NCBI GenBank assembly: GCA_029339505.1
Contig: JAQISU010000118.1
Location: 6,787,001 to 6,851,000, forward strand
Length of the DNA: 64,000 nucleotides
Reading direction: 5' to 3'
Source of the DNA: Unio delphinus
Lineage: Eukaryota; Mollusca; Bivalvia; Unionida; Unionidae
The notes beneath the pieces were generated by a model, which did not search any database, was not told the origin of the DNA, and saw only the letters and a program-made list of their open reading frames with translations. Both the position numbers and the translations under genes were made by a program. Shown here piece after piece: positions 43,999-58,336 of this stretch (its first letter is position 1; each line of letters starts with the position of its first letter).

Positions 43999-45000
43999 AA
44001 AATGTATTTCTGAAACATGTAATCAATTGCGCCGTTCCCGTATAACAGATTCCCTTTTCTTTAGAAATCCTGTATAACTACTTCGTTAGAGGCAAACTCT
44101 AAACACCCTAGTGAGTGTGTGTTTTATATTACATTATCTTTTGTAGATTTGTTAAGATTTATTGTGATTATTTGCTTGATTAAAGGGAGATGGCGCTTGA
44201 AATATATTTCTGAATAATTAGCAAGTTACAGACTATATGACGCACAATATTCACTCGACGTTTGGGTAGCACGTGACATAGACCTACCTAACTTCCTAAT
44301 ATATGGAGTGCTCAGTATATAATGGCGTCAATGTATTTAGTCATTTGAAATAGGAATACTACGTGTGGCATTAAATACCAGTATGCGGCTTGGAATGCGT
44401 TCCGTGTGTAGTAATCAAAACCATACAAGTTTGAAATAAAGGTCTCTTGAATGTGTGACTGTTAGTTGATTAGAGATAAATTAATTATTAGAGATAAATT
44501 AGTTGTGGTGGTTGCGTTTTTAAGAACCCTTCTATACACCATTGTCTTGATTTCCTTTAAAATAGGGAAAACAACTCAAGCCATGACTCTGCCAATTCAT
44601 TAGCTCTGTAGTGCGACCACTTGCGTGTTTCAGTACTTGATACATCTTTAAACGATATAACGGAGATTCATTTTCTTTAATAAAATAGTAACATGTCCGT
44701 TTCAAAATTGCAATAACATGTTTGACTAAATATCAGTAGACTGGTTTTATTTTAATCTTTCACAACCATGACCAATATTTAAACTCAAAATGTCATTCGA
44801 AACCAGTCAAAGAAGTTAGAAAAGAAGCAGTGTTTGAACGTACGTGATAAAATTTATTCAATGCACAGTCCTTCAACTTATTTAATTTTTTCCAGTATAT
44901 ACCCTATTTTGTTAATAGATATTTTCGCCCAGAAACGTAAAGCTATATCAGAGTAACATACTTGCAAATTAACTGTATCTTTTTTAAATTTTATCTACCC
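43999..45000. other. Non-coding DNA, nothing recognised
   Basis: AT-rich sequence without convincing open frames, repeats or splice-flanked exons. Confidence 0.5.
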
Positions 45001-45002
45001 AG

Positions 45003-46101
45003 TTCGATTATATAGGTCCGGCCCGGTGAGTTCTTCGGCTACAATATTGTTTTAGCAGACCAGATAGCTAAATACAAACTCAATGAACCAAATTACATGC
45101 CACTCGAATATAGTCAACATGAATTAATTAACAATAAATGGCAAACAGATTGGAATCAAAATCACAAAGGGAGAAACTTATATAATATCATGAAGGAAGT
45201 AAATAGAAACAGAAAGCCACCTAGGTGCACAGGCTATGAACAAACAATAATCAATCGAATTATCTTAGGAAAAACTAAACTGGCAAACAACTTTGGAAAA
45301 TACATAGGACCCTTCCCACATAACATAAATTTCTACAATTGTAACACTCCATAGGATTTATACCATATCTTTAATGATTGTAGAATAACCAAGAAGGAAA
45401 GGAACAAATTCAGATCTGAACAACAAATCATAGCCGCCCCATATACATACCCAGAAATAACCAAAAATAATCATCAAAAATGAAAACCTCTTTAAGGGAT
45501 GGAAGAACCACCAGGAATGAACAGATAGATCTCAACCATCCTTGGAACCCACATAGACTATGGTGGGCATGAGATGATCAAGGCTCGTATACTGAGCAAC
45601 CAAACCGAAAATTAAAGATGCGAGTAACCCTATAAACAAAATAGGTAGACCAATAGGGTTACATAAAAACTAGTACTAGAGTATTCCCGGGGTAGGCAAC
45701 CAAAACGAAAGTCTCTTTAAGAAATGGAAGCACCACCAGGAAAAGGTAGGTCGATCTTAACCGTCCTTGGAACCCACATATACTACGACGGGCATGAGAT
45801 CACCAAGGCTCATACACTGATCAACCAAACCATTAAAACACATAATTGGCTGTTAGGGTTGAGTGTGTGTTGGGTCTACTCCCACTCACCCAGTGTCCTC
45901 CATTCAGGTCGATGGTTACTTAATAGCAGCCCCGACCTGACGACCAAATTAAATAGTACTCTTTGAGTACATAAATGCCTGTGGGAAGCGGCGCCATTCT
46001 TCACCCCCAGGAGAAATTAAATATCCAGCTGGAAACTTAAAACAGTGCTACATGCCCCTAGTGGGCGATACAGCACTATAAATCAAATTCATCATCATCA
46101 T
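45003..46101 (+). mobile_element. 3' fragment of a LINE (non-LTR retrotransposon)
   Basis: The frame 45097-45354 and its continuation past a stop encode the Cys/His-containing C-terminal region seen after RNase H in I/Jockey-type LINEs (KWQTDWNQNHKGRNLYNI, then a decayed C..C...H...C end near 45390). The 3' UTR has two related blocks of about 120 bp (45500-45610, 45715-45835) sharing CTTGGAACCCACATA. It ends in ACAGCACTATAAAT and a short CATCATCAT tail. The 5' part is missing. Confidence 0.6.
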
Positions 46102-46934
46102 ATACAAGAGGAAGCTTTGAGCTAATGTTTACTTTGTAGGTAGACAACGTATAACGCTATACATGTATTATAACATCGTTCTAATTACAATGGGGTCAAA
46201 CTGGATATTAAATATAAAACCCCAACTTTCGTGAATACTTGAATATAATTGTAGTTATAAGTTATAGAAAATAATGTTTTATTCTCTTAGACATGATATT
46301 TGTGACAAGTAGAGCAACGTCATTAACAAAACCCTACACGAAAAGACAAAATAACAATCACACAAGTAAACTGTTACCAATTTAATCCGAATGTGAGCAT
46401 TTAAACTACAGATAATAAATTGTTAGATTGTTAAATTGTTCACGAACGCGTGTCCTTACCTGTAATCAGATAAAAACGCAAGACCTTACCTGTAATCAAA
46501 GATAAAAACTGCAAAACTACAATGATCCCGGTTTAATCAGTGTAAGACCAGTTCGATTGAAATTAACGTCTAAGCAAACTTGTGATTGCATCAAGGAAGA
46601 ACATATCTCGGGTATCACAACCTATAATAGCTATTGTCTGTATTTTTAACAAATCACGATCCTGTAGCTTTGGTTACAGTTTTTCAAGTATTCGGTATAC
46701 CAATAATTTATCAGTTCATAGGAATTTAGTCTGAAAATTATCAAATGCTCTTGATGAATTCTGGTTTGCAATAAATACGTATCTCAAAAGTCAGGTCAAA
46801 CGTGTAATCCGGAGATATAAAAAAAGGAATGAACCATAACAAAGAAACGTAGAATATTTTTGATATTGAAAACATAATTGTTCCCTTTTTCACGGCAATT
46901 GTGTAACATAACATCCATAACGTAACACACTTTA

Positions 46935-46971
<37 letters not shown>

Positions 46972-48560
46972 AGATATACCTAATTTAGGTATTACAATAT
47001 GAATAACAAAAGAAAGATTTATCTTCAATTTGATGTAATATGTGTTTAATTCAAAAATAGCTTTTACACCTGTCTCACCTGTTAATGACAACCTTCAATT
47101 ATAGTATCAGTTGTCAGTGAAAATGTCTACATTCTAGCCAGCCATACAAATCTTCCGGGTCACATCTCTACATTACTGAAGATACTGTAATTTATCTGAG
47201 CTATATCTGACCTCCTTTGTCAGTGTTTTGTTATCAGGTGTATGCTATACACAACAACGTATGTTTAATCATAGTAATTACGTGACAGTAAGGCAATATA
47301 ACGTAGAAATTAAAATGGAGGATTATCACGAAAGAAACTAATAATCCGACAAAAATAATGTTTTAGTTATCCGTTTCAAGAAATTAAACAAAAAATAATT
47401 GATCTAAGTACATGAACATGATTCTGCTGATTATTTTGGTAATACTTTTCTTATTTATTTTGTCCTATTATGTTATTGTGGTAATAATATTCTTATTTAT
47501 TTTGTCCTATTATGTTCTTCATTTGTTGAGAATTGGATCACGAACAGTTAATTGTCTTTTTTGTACATCAGCTCATCCGTTCTTCCTACATTTGTCCATG
47601 CAACCATTCATCCATCCATCTGTTTAACTATTTATCTGCGAAACAAGTGTACGCTGTGGGAGATGGTATTAAAATGCAATAAATATCATGGCATAAAGTA
47701 TCTGCAGTGAATTACATTCCTCGTAGAATGGTAAAGATATCGATCTGTCAAGTAGCAGACTATGCCTAAAATTGATTCCTCAACAGAGTTTGTTTTATGC
47801 TATGATCAAAGAAAAGGTATACAGGAATGAATACACCAGAGGATGTTTTGGGATTCCAATGCTGCGTCGGCAGTAAAGATCCAAACCTTATCTTGTTCAG
47901 TATCACGGATAAGAGCGACACTAGTAAGCTTCCGAATAGTCTCTTTAGTTCTGTCAAACATAGCATTGTTCATTACCTTGAAGAAATGGTTGTCAAGTAG
48001 CTGTTGGGTACTAGATACATGCATGCAAAGCCTGGAAGAAAATTTCCTATCATCGTATTTACTATACCTGTATATTTTGCATTACAAGTGTTTAGTATCT
48101 CGACTCTGAAATCAATACTAAACTTCTACATGTGTTTATTGATTGTTCAATAGGCTGCATGTTATTATTCCAAACAAAAACATTAACAGCTATGCCATGA
48201 TAAGTCGCTCCAACCTAATGTCAGTAATTTACACGGTAAATCCAATGTTGCCAGGTTAAATGTCGCCGCTAGCTGCATTCATCGCAGACCGCAGGTGTTC
48301 TAAACAATAGATTGTCTGCATTTATTACACTCAATACCGCTTGCAGCGCAATACATCCTGGTGTTGGAATGTAACTCGAAAAACGAATACAATTTAATGG
48401 ATAAATATGTAGCTGAAGTGTTGTGCACCTGAGTTCTTCCTGATCTTGCACTGGTGTTTTTTTTTTTTTACAATGTCTCTTGGATTCTTGCAAAAACTGT
48501 TTAATTTTATAATAAAGGATCTGTTTTTCCTGTGCATAGTTTATAATAAAGGATCTGTTT
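46102..48560. other. Mostly non-coding; short (TG)n and one unidentified frame
   Basis: A (TG)n tract lies at 46937-46969. At 47806-48024 (-) a 72-codon frame (MHVSSTQQLLDNHFFKVMN) looks more protein-like than its surroundings and could be a remnant of a mobile element or pseudogene, but I do not recognise it. Nothing else stands out. Confidence 0.35.
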
Positions 48561-48562
48561 TT

Positions 48563-48990
48563 CCTGTGCATAGCTATGAATCAACAGATTTGTATTTTGT
48601 GCATAGCTATGAATCAACAGATTTGTATTTTGTGCATTGCTATGAATCAACAGATTTGTATTTTGTGCATAGCTATGAATCAACAGATTTGTATTTTGTG
48701 CATAGCTATGAATCAACAGATTTGTATTTTGTGCATAGCTATGAATCAACAGATTTGTATTTTGTGCATAGCTATGAATCAACAGATTTGTATTTTGTGC
48801 ATAGCTATGAATCAACAGATTTGTATTTTGTGCATAGCTATGAATCAACAGATTTGTATTTTGTGCATAGCTATGAATAAACAGATTTGTATTCTAAGCG
48901 CATCTGTGCATAGCTATGAATCAACAGATTTCTATTCTAAGCGCATCTGTGTATAGCTAAGAATCAACAGATTTGTATTCTAAGCGCATA
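48563..48990 (+). repeat. Minisatellite, 33 bp, about 12 copies
   Basis: The unit is CATAGCTATGAATCAACAGA followed by TTTGTATTTTGTG. Thirty-three bp is 11 codons, so three long frames stay open across it on both strands. They are artefacts. Confidence 0.95.
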
Positions 48991-49794
48991 ATTAAGGGCA
49001 TACCAAAATACAGAGAGAATAATTTCCATCTTAACCATTGATGCGCATGCGCGCTATTAGATCGATTTCACGCATATCTGAATGACGTTTTACGGGATCT
49101 TTACTGGATCATTTCGACTGGAATAATTGACTGATTATCTTCTGGATCACACTGACGATGCTCCTTTGAACACAGTCCTACAACAATTACAAATAAATTT
49201 ACTTTCTCATAACGCCTAATCTTCGTATCCCACGCTCTCGAGCAACGCCTGCCAATGGTTTTTACCTATCTTCCATTCTAAGTCCCAATGGTTTTGACCT
49301 ATCTTCCATCCTAAATGCCAATGGTTTTAGGTGTTTTATGTACAGTGCATCATAATGACGTTTGCTGTTACAAAATAACTAATTTATAAAGACGTTTTGA
49401 TACAGATTTGAAATATCATTAATCTTTCTAGCATAGATGACAAATATGTATGACATAATTATGTACAAATATCGACTTCATATTTTCGGTAACTTTAAAC
49501 GCATTCCTTTGGTTTGGCAATGTGATGCAAGCATTATACATACTCAAACATCCTGTCGAAATTATACGCGTATCTAATATATGCCAGATTAGAAGGCAAA
49601 GAGGTTGATGAAATGAAAGGTCTTCTCAACGATTCGTGCGTGCTGTTGCATTTGAAATAGATATCGACCGTACATCGTTAGACTGACTTCCATTTTTATT
49701 TGCAACCAACTCGATCTAAGACGTTTTCTAGATTATTGAAGCAAATTGTTGTTCCGCACGTTTTAATAGACAAGGCAACATCCAGATCAGCTAT

Positions 49795-49862
49795 ATAAAA
49801 CGGTATCTGACCAGGCCAGTAAGATCAGCTGTATAAAACGGTATCTGAACAGGCCAGTAAAT
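49795..49862 (+). repeat. Duplicated 38-bp unit
   Basis: TATAAAACGGTATCTGA..AGGCCAGTAA occurs twice in tandem. Confidence 0.7.
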
Positions 49863-49904
49863 AAAAGAACTCGTATTTAAACTATGAGACTATTAATAAA
49901 CTCC

Positions 49905-50112
49905 GAACTTGTCGTGGTCTTGGACAGTCTTTGTACATGTACTTGATACATCGACATACTTGTCGTGGTCTTGGACAGTCTTTGTACATGTACTTGATAC
50001 ATCGACATACTTGTCGTGGTCTTGGACAGTCTTTGTACATGTACTTGATACATCGACAGACTTGTCGTGGTCTTGGACAGTCTTTGTACATGTACTTGAT
50101 ACATCGACATAC
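49905..50112 (+). repeat. Minisatellite, 51 bp, four copies
   Basis: The unit is ACTTGTCGTGGTCTTGGACA followed by GTCTTTGTACATGTACTTGA and TACATCGACAT. Copies are nearly identical, with one base differing in the third. The period is 17 codons. Confidence 0.95.
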
Positions 50113-50284
50113 AGTTTGGCTGGTTTCTAATCTAGTTTTAAATTTTCTACCGCAGATGACTTGCCTCAAACAGTAACGTGTGTGAGCAGCTTTTACGCAT
50201 GGATGTGTGGGCGTAACGTGCAAACTTTTTCATGAGGATAGAAGTTTGTAACCAAGACTAGTACAAAAAACAGTAGAAAACATC

Positions 50285-50286
<2 letters not shown>

Positions 50287-50367
<81 letters not shown>
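50287..50367. repeat. (AT)n microsatellite
   Basis: About 40 AT units. Confidence 0.95.
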
Positions 50368-50370
<3 letters not shown>

Positions 50371-50909
50371 GGATTTCAAAGACTACAACCCAAGATCAAG
50401 CATCACTACAAACCTTTTATTTTTTTAAAGTAATACGCAGTTGTATAGTAACGTTTGTGTTAAAAGCTAAACTCAATTATATTCAATGGAACTTTCATAA
50501 TGGTACTACCAATGTGCAATGGTTTAGTGTATATTAATTTTTCTATAATATTTTAGTTACTTACTAATAACTGTAAATATTTACAGATATATGAGTTCCT
50601 CATACTGATGTTATCAGTATAGTTAACTAGTTGACTGATGATGTCACTACAGTTAACTAGTTGTGTTAACACGACATAATATCCAAATACATTTCATAGT
50701 GGCTTGTCTGTATCCTGCTTGAATTCATTTCTCAAAGAAACAAGAATGCATATTTATTTCACCCGTAGCATGTGTCTTTCAGAAAACAATTAAAATCTCT
50801 AATGCTGAGAGCTAGCTATTTTTTCCGAGAAGTGTCCTTTTCCTCGTTAGGTTTTGGTCTATTCCATGATGTCTGGAGAGTGTCTATTTCTTTATAAGGG
50901 CTTTTTTAC

Positions 50910-51748
50910 CATAATGTTTCTCTTCTGGGAGAAAATCTGTACGATAATGGAATACATCTGTATCTCAGGTCTGTTTCATTTTCATGAGTCGCTCCATCTT
51001 AAGATTTCTGTTTGGAAATAAAGTACTATCATAATAAAACTGCTACACATTTTACTTGCATACATCAACAGTTATACATATATGTATGAATCTAGACAAT
51101 TTGGAGGTAGTCATAAAATGATAGGCTGTGTACATGTGTATTTTACATTAGTATAATCATGTTCCTGACAGGTTCCCCATTAATATTATTTACATGACCA
51201 GCTAACCATTATTATTTTTATGTGCCAGACAGATTTCCTATTAGTATTTTTTCTACCAGATAGATTACAAATTATTATTATTTCTAACCGACAGATACCG
51301 CATTAGTAGTATTACCTACCATACAGATTCCCCATTAGTATTATTACTTACCAAACAGATTCCCCATTAGTATTATTACTTACCAAACAGATTCCCCATT
51401 AGTATTATTACTTACCAAACAGATTCCCCATTAGTAGTATTACTTACCAAAACAGATTCCCCATTAGTATTATTACTTACCAAACAGATTCCCCATTAGT
51501 ATTATTACTTACCAAACAGATTCCCCATTAGTATTATTACTTACCAAACAGATTCCCCATTAGTATTATTACTTACCAAACAGATTCCCCATTAGTATTA
51601 TTACTTACCAAAACAGATTCCCCATTAATATTATTACTTACCAAACAGATTCCCCATTAGTATTATTACTTACCAAACAGATTCCACATTAGTATTATCT
51701 TCCTGACAGATTCACCATGATTATTATTATTATTATTTTTATTATTAT

Positions 51749-51799
<51 letters not shown>

Positions 51800-51870
51800 C
51801 GTTTATATTTACCTGACAAGTTCACTATTGGCAAAATTTACATGACAGGTTTCCCGTTATTATTTATATC

Positions 51871-51938
<68 letters not shown>

Positions 51939-51942
51939 CAGC

Positions 51943-51986
<44 letters not shown>

Positions 51987-54879
51987 CAGTAGTAGTAGTA
52001 GTAGTAGTAGTGGCAGTTACCTGACAAGTTCTATAAAGGCAAAATGTACATGACATGTTTCCCATTAATAGTATTGTCTACCTTATACATTTCACATTAG
52101 TATTATCATGTACCCTCCAAATTCCCCATTAGTAGCAGTAGGTATATCTACCTCTTTAATTTTATTTTAAAACCTTTGTATAAAGTAACCAAACATATAT
52201 GCTACATTTTTAGCTGACTTAGTTTCCGGTACGTAAAGCGCTCAAAACCGATTAGGCACAACTTGAATATTGTTTAGGTATGTCAGGGTCAATGCTGTGA
52301 TTTGACATTATGGGTAAAACACACAGTATAGATCGGGATTCATTAGTGTATTGTACAATAGAAAGTCTGACTTGGATACGTGTTATAGAATAGTGTACTA
52401 GCGTGCTTAAACTTATAAATAATATAAATCACAATTACTAAGGAAAAACAAAAGTTTATACCTATTTTTCTGAATGAGGTGTTCTTGTGCTATATATTCA
52501 ATAAGAATAAAACATTTAGGAAATAATACGTTCAACTAGCAAAACAAAGCTATGCGTTCAAATATCTTTTTTTTGTATTCTAAATCAACAATTATAAACA
52601 AAATAATGGACGATTTTAAGCAGCATCTCTTCCTGGTAATTGTTGATAGATATGGCAAATTAAAGTTCAAATCTAGACTTGTGTAATCTATTGAACTAAA
52701 TTAGATGTGATTTATTTACTTAGACTTGCGTGATCTATTGAACTAAATTAGATGTTATTTTTTATATTATTACTGATAGATTGCATTAAGTTTGTATTCC
52801 AGTACCTACCATATTTCTGATTCCACTATTTCGAGTTGTCTGTCCTGTAAAATAAACGTACGATGCAAATGAACAAAACAGCAGAAAAAGCAGATTAATA
52901 TACATTGTGACCATTATCACATTCTAGTTCTATGATGAGTCATTACTACTGAATTATCCGTAAGTTACGAGTTATGGTGTACATTTTATTTTGATCTCCA
53001 AAGTATACGTCCTTATAAATACTGGTGTACATTTTATTTTGATCTCCAAAGTATATGTCCTTATAAATACTGGTGTACATTTTATTTTGATCTCCAAAGT
53101 ATACGTCCTTATAAATACTGGTGTACATTTTATTTTGATCCCCAAAGTATACGTCCTTATAAATACTGGTGTACATTTTATTTTGATCTCCAAAGTATAT
53201 GTCCTTATAAATACTGGTGTACATTTTATTTTGATCTCCAAAGTGTACGTCCTTATAAATACTGGTGTACATTTTATTTTGATCCCCAAAGTATACGTCC
53301 TTATAAATACTGGTGTACATTTTATTTTGATCTCCAAAGTGTACGTCCTTATAAATACTGGTGTACATTTTATTTTGATCTCCAAAGTGTACGTCCTTAT
53401 AAATACTGGTGTACATTTTATTTTGATCTCCAAAGTATACGTTCTTATAAATACTGGTGTACATTTTATTTTGATCTCGAAAGTGTACGTCCTTATAAAT
53501 ACTGGTGTACATTTTATTTTGATCCCGTATACGTCCTTATAAATACTGGTGTACATTTTATTTTGATCTCCAAAGTGTACGTCCTTATAAATACTGGTGT
53601 ACATTTTATTTTGATCCCCAAAGTATACGTCCTTATAAATACTGGTGTACATTTTATTTTGATCTCCAAAGTGTACGTCCTTATAAATACTGGTGTACAT
53701 TTTATTTTGATCTCCAAAGTGTACGTCCTTATAAATACTGGTGTACATTTTATTTTGATCCCCAAAGTATACGTCCTTATAAATACTGGTGTACATTTTA
53801 TTTTGATCTCCAAAGTGTACGTCCTTATAAATACTGGTGTACATTTTATTTTGATCTCCAAAGTGTACGTCCTTATAAATACTGGTGTACATTTTATTTT
53901 GATCTCCAAAGTATATGTCCTTATAAATACTGGTGTACATTTTATTTTGATCTCCAAAGTGTACGTCCTTATAAATACTGGTGTACATTTTATTTTGATC
54001 CCCAAAGTGTACGTCCTTATAAATACTGGTGTACATTTTATTTTGATCCCCAAAGTATACGTCCTTATAAATACTGGTGTACATTTTATTTTGATCTCCA
54101 AAGTATACGTCCTTATAAATACTGGTGTACATTTTATTTTGATCTCCAAAGTGTACGTCCTTATAAATACTGGTGTACATTTTATTTTGATCTCCAAAGT
54201 ATACGTCCTTATAAATACTGGTGTACATTTTATTTTGATCTCCAAAGTATATGTCCTTATAAATACTGGTGTACATTTTAGTTTTGATCTCCAAAGTGTA
54301 CGTCCTTATAAATACTGGTGTACATTTTATTTTGATCCCCAAAGTATACGTCCTTATAAATACTGGTGTACATTTTATTTTGATCTCCAAAGTATACGCC
54401 CTTATAAATACTGGTGTACATTTTATTTTGATCTCCAAAGTGTACGTCCTTATAAATACTGGTGTACATTTTATTTTGATCCCCAAAGTATACGTCCTTA
54501 TAAATACTGGTGTACATTTTATTTGGATCCCCAAAGTGTACGTCCTAATGAATTCCGGTATACTTACCATAATACAGTCCTCTTCCTTGTGTAATTTCAC
54601 TGTATCTTTTCTTGTCACATGTCTATAAAAGAAATCCTTTCAAATCCAGCATATATAGCTATTTTTACGTTAATCCTTTTGAAAACGTGCTGTTAAATAT
54701 GTTTCGTTCATCATTTGTGTTTAGTATGTAGTTTGGGACATTTATTATTTGCAAATCACAAAATCAGAAAAAAAAATAGCCCAAAACAACAAAATAAAAA
54801 TAAGAAATAAAGTCACGTCTGCGAAAGAATGTTAATATATTAAAAAATTTAACATTTTATATGTATAGTTTATATATAT

Positions 54880-54961
<82 letters not shown>

Positions 54962-57900
54962 TTACTGGATATTGTCCCAACGGAATAGCCTTCCCAGATT
55001 CTGAAATAAAGTTTAAAAATTGAATGAGTCAAAGGATAGGTTAATTGCCATGGTTTAAAATACTTTTGATCGGCACTTTTAGCACATTATCGCATGCCGA
55101 GGAAATGGAATCCGACGTTAAACAAACTGCGCTCCTATGGCTACGATTTAAATATCTACGTTGCGAGGGAGCTGTATTGGAGAAGAAACAACTAATCAGC
55201 TTATGGAAAAAAATAACTATTTGACGAAAATATAAAGTAAATATACATGGTTTTTTTTGTTTATATAAGGAAATATTTCGGGAGTGAATATGAGAAACAC
55301 TGTATTGACACAAGTGATGCGTAATCATATATTTGAAGGCAAAACCCTTCGATCTTCATGGCTCTTATCACTATTATATGACAATGCGATTAACCGATCT
55401 CCATGGCTCTTATCATTAATGTATGCCAATGCGATTAACCGATCTCCATGGCTCTTATCATTAATTGATGCGGATTTAACACCCAGCAATTACTCTCGTG
55501 GACGTGGAATTGCTGTAATTACAAAGAATTCCATGATCAAATGCCTTAAGTACAACACAACCTTCAATTTCTGCCACATCTCGTTTGAACTAGTCCAAAC
55601 AACGCTCACACTGGAACACAGGTCAGTCCATTTTTTTCTGTCTCTACCGTCCTCCTCCTAGTAGAAAAAAAACAAGCCGACTGAACCTCTCTTTTTGGAG
55701 CAGTTTCCAAATCTTCTAGAGTATGGAAATTCGATAGGTGGCAACCTTATTATTCTTGGAGATTTCAACTTTCACTTCGACTGTTCTGGTAAACCATACA
55801 CATCAAAACTCTTAGATTCAATTCATGTTTTCAATCTTAAACAGTCAGTTAACCAGCCTACCCATAAACTTGGTCACATTTTAGACTGGTTTCTGTATAG
55901 ACCTGATGATAATATTCTGCAATCCACCCTTGTATCCCACGAACTTGCATCGGATCACCTCTGCATTGTATGCCATCTCGACGTATCAGTCCCTAACCCT
56001 CCACCTTTATTTGCTACTATGAGAAACCTCCGTATTATAAATAGAACCAAATTCATGCATGACATCCAAGATAACCTAACAACTTTCTTACATCCAACAG
56101 CGGAACAAATTGATAACTGCCTGCGTTCATTGCTTGAAAAACATGCCCCAGACACCAAATGCAGAGTATCAATCAAAAAGTGTTCTCCATGGTATAGCAG
56201 TGTTAGGGACCAGCTTCGCACTGCTAAAAGACATCGACGAAAAGCAGAGAGACTTTGGCTTTCCACCAGACTCACTATTCATAAACAAATCTACGAAGCC
56301 GCTAAGAAGAACATCACAAACATAGTCCATTTAGCCAAATTATCCCACTACAGTACTAAGATCACGGAGAGTTCCAGTTGCAAAGAGCTATTCGAGATAA
56401 CTAACAAACTAATGTCAAGGAACATATGTACACCACTTCCAACAACCTTCTCTCCACTAGACCTACCAGAAAAATTTGAAAATTTCTTTAATGACAAAGT
56501 ACAAACCATTAGAGATTCGCTTGACAGCACAATTTCAACTGATTCGTCACCATACAGTTATAATGCAGAATTTCAGCGACAACCAATAGGAGCATTTGAA
56601 CCTGTTTCTATTGATTTAGTACGAACAATCGTGATGAAAAGAGCACCAAAGTCTTGTGAACTTGATCCAATTCCGACATCACTGCTGCTTGAGTGCTTAG
56701 ACCCAATATTGTCTTCACTAACTGATGTTATTAATATATCTCTCTCATCAGGGGAATTCGCGTCATTATTCAAAACTGCCATCCTAAAGCCGCTGCTGAA
56801 AAATCCAACAATTGAACATAACGATTTAAAGAACTACCGCCCAGTTTCTAATCTCCCATTCATATGAAAAATCTTAGAAAAGGTTGGTGAAACACAACTT
56901 GTTTCTCATTTGAATTCAAACAGTCATTTTAACAATGTACAGTCTGCATATCGCCCTTGCCACAGTACGGAAACTACTCTTCTGAAAGTATTTAGTGACA
57001 TTCTCTCTGCTTTGGATAGTGGAAAGTTTAGTCTTTACTCTCCTGGATTTATCTGCAGCATTTGACACAACAGACCATGATATATTACTTCACCGTCTGC
57101 AGCATGTATTTGGCATTCAGAATATAGCCTTACAGTGGTTCAAGTCCTACTTAGTCAACAGGGCACAAATTATATCTGCAAGGACCTGTTTTCTTCATTC
57201 TGTACACTCCGCCGCTCTCAAGTGTCATAGATCATCACCCAGTGTCGCACCAATTGTATGCTGATGACACCCAAATATACAAGTCTAGCCACCCAACTGA
57301 AGTTGAAGCTACCATCCATGGAGTAGAGAAGTGCATTTCTGATGTGAAATCATGGATGACATGTAACAAGCTGCAGATGAATGATGATAAAACTGAAGCT
57401 ATTCTGATCACAACATAAAGACTTTCTCATTCGCATCCTGTACCTCAGACAATAAATATCAGCAACACCAACATTAAATTCTCATAGTCAATACGAAACC
57501 TAGGTGTTACTCTGGACAGAACTCTCACATTGCACCAACATGTCATCAACATATGCAAGGCTACATATCTTGAATTGAGACGCATCAGTTCCATTCGCAA
57601 ATATCTTTCAGCTGATGTCACTAAAACACTTGTGTGTTCATTAGTACTTTCAAGACTGGATTATTGTAACTCAATTTTGTCTGGTTCGTCACAATATTTA
57701 CTCCAGAAACTTCAAAAAGTCCAAAACACAGCTGCACGGATCATCTTTAGAGTACCTCGATCAGAGCACACCTCACCACTGCTCTGTACCCTACACTGGC
57801 TATCGATTCGATACAGAATCAAACACAAAATTTGTTCTATGTGCTGTGTTTCAATGACAGACTCCAGTCCAGCATACCTATCCAGCCTCACCCATGTGTA

Positions 57901-58284
57901 TACACCAGCTAAATCCTTACGCTCTTCTTCTGATAATCGTATACTCATTATTTCCAAGGTAAAAACAAAGTAATATGGACAACGTTAGTTTGAACACCAG
58001 GGCCCGGCGACGTGGAACGAATTACCCATTGTAATTAGACACAAAGACACAGTGGTCCCTTTTAAGAGTGCTCACAAGACTCACCTGTTTCGACTGCAGG
58101 GACAAACTTAGCGACCTAATCATGTTTTGTATCTTATATGTTTTCAGCATGTTTTTATGTTTTCCAATTTCATTGTTCTTGTCATTTGTTGTTCTGTAGT
58201 GTAGTCATATCATTATTGATGGTGTAAAGCGCTTAGAGCTTCGAAAGATTAGGCGCTATACTAATTCCTCATTATTATTATTAC

Positions 58285-58336
<52 letters not shown>

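Noticed and set aside
48446..48956. Open frames of 113-144 codons on both strands
   Set aside because: They are artefacts of the 33-bp repeat.
50820..50890. Terminal exon of the second BCAP-like gene (minus strand, ending in a basic tail)
   Set aside because: A possible acceptor and an 18-codon frame exist, but the acceptor lacks a good pyrimidine tract and the intron from the candidate exon at 50910-50936 would be under 40 bp.
52946..54618. Open frames up to 548 codons on both strands
   Set aside because: They are translations of the 48-bp minisatellite (16 codons per unit). Several frames are open at once, and none has domain features or a codon pattern beyond the repeat.
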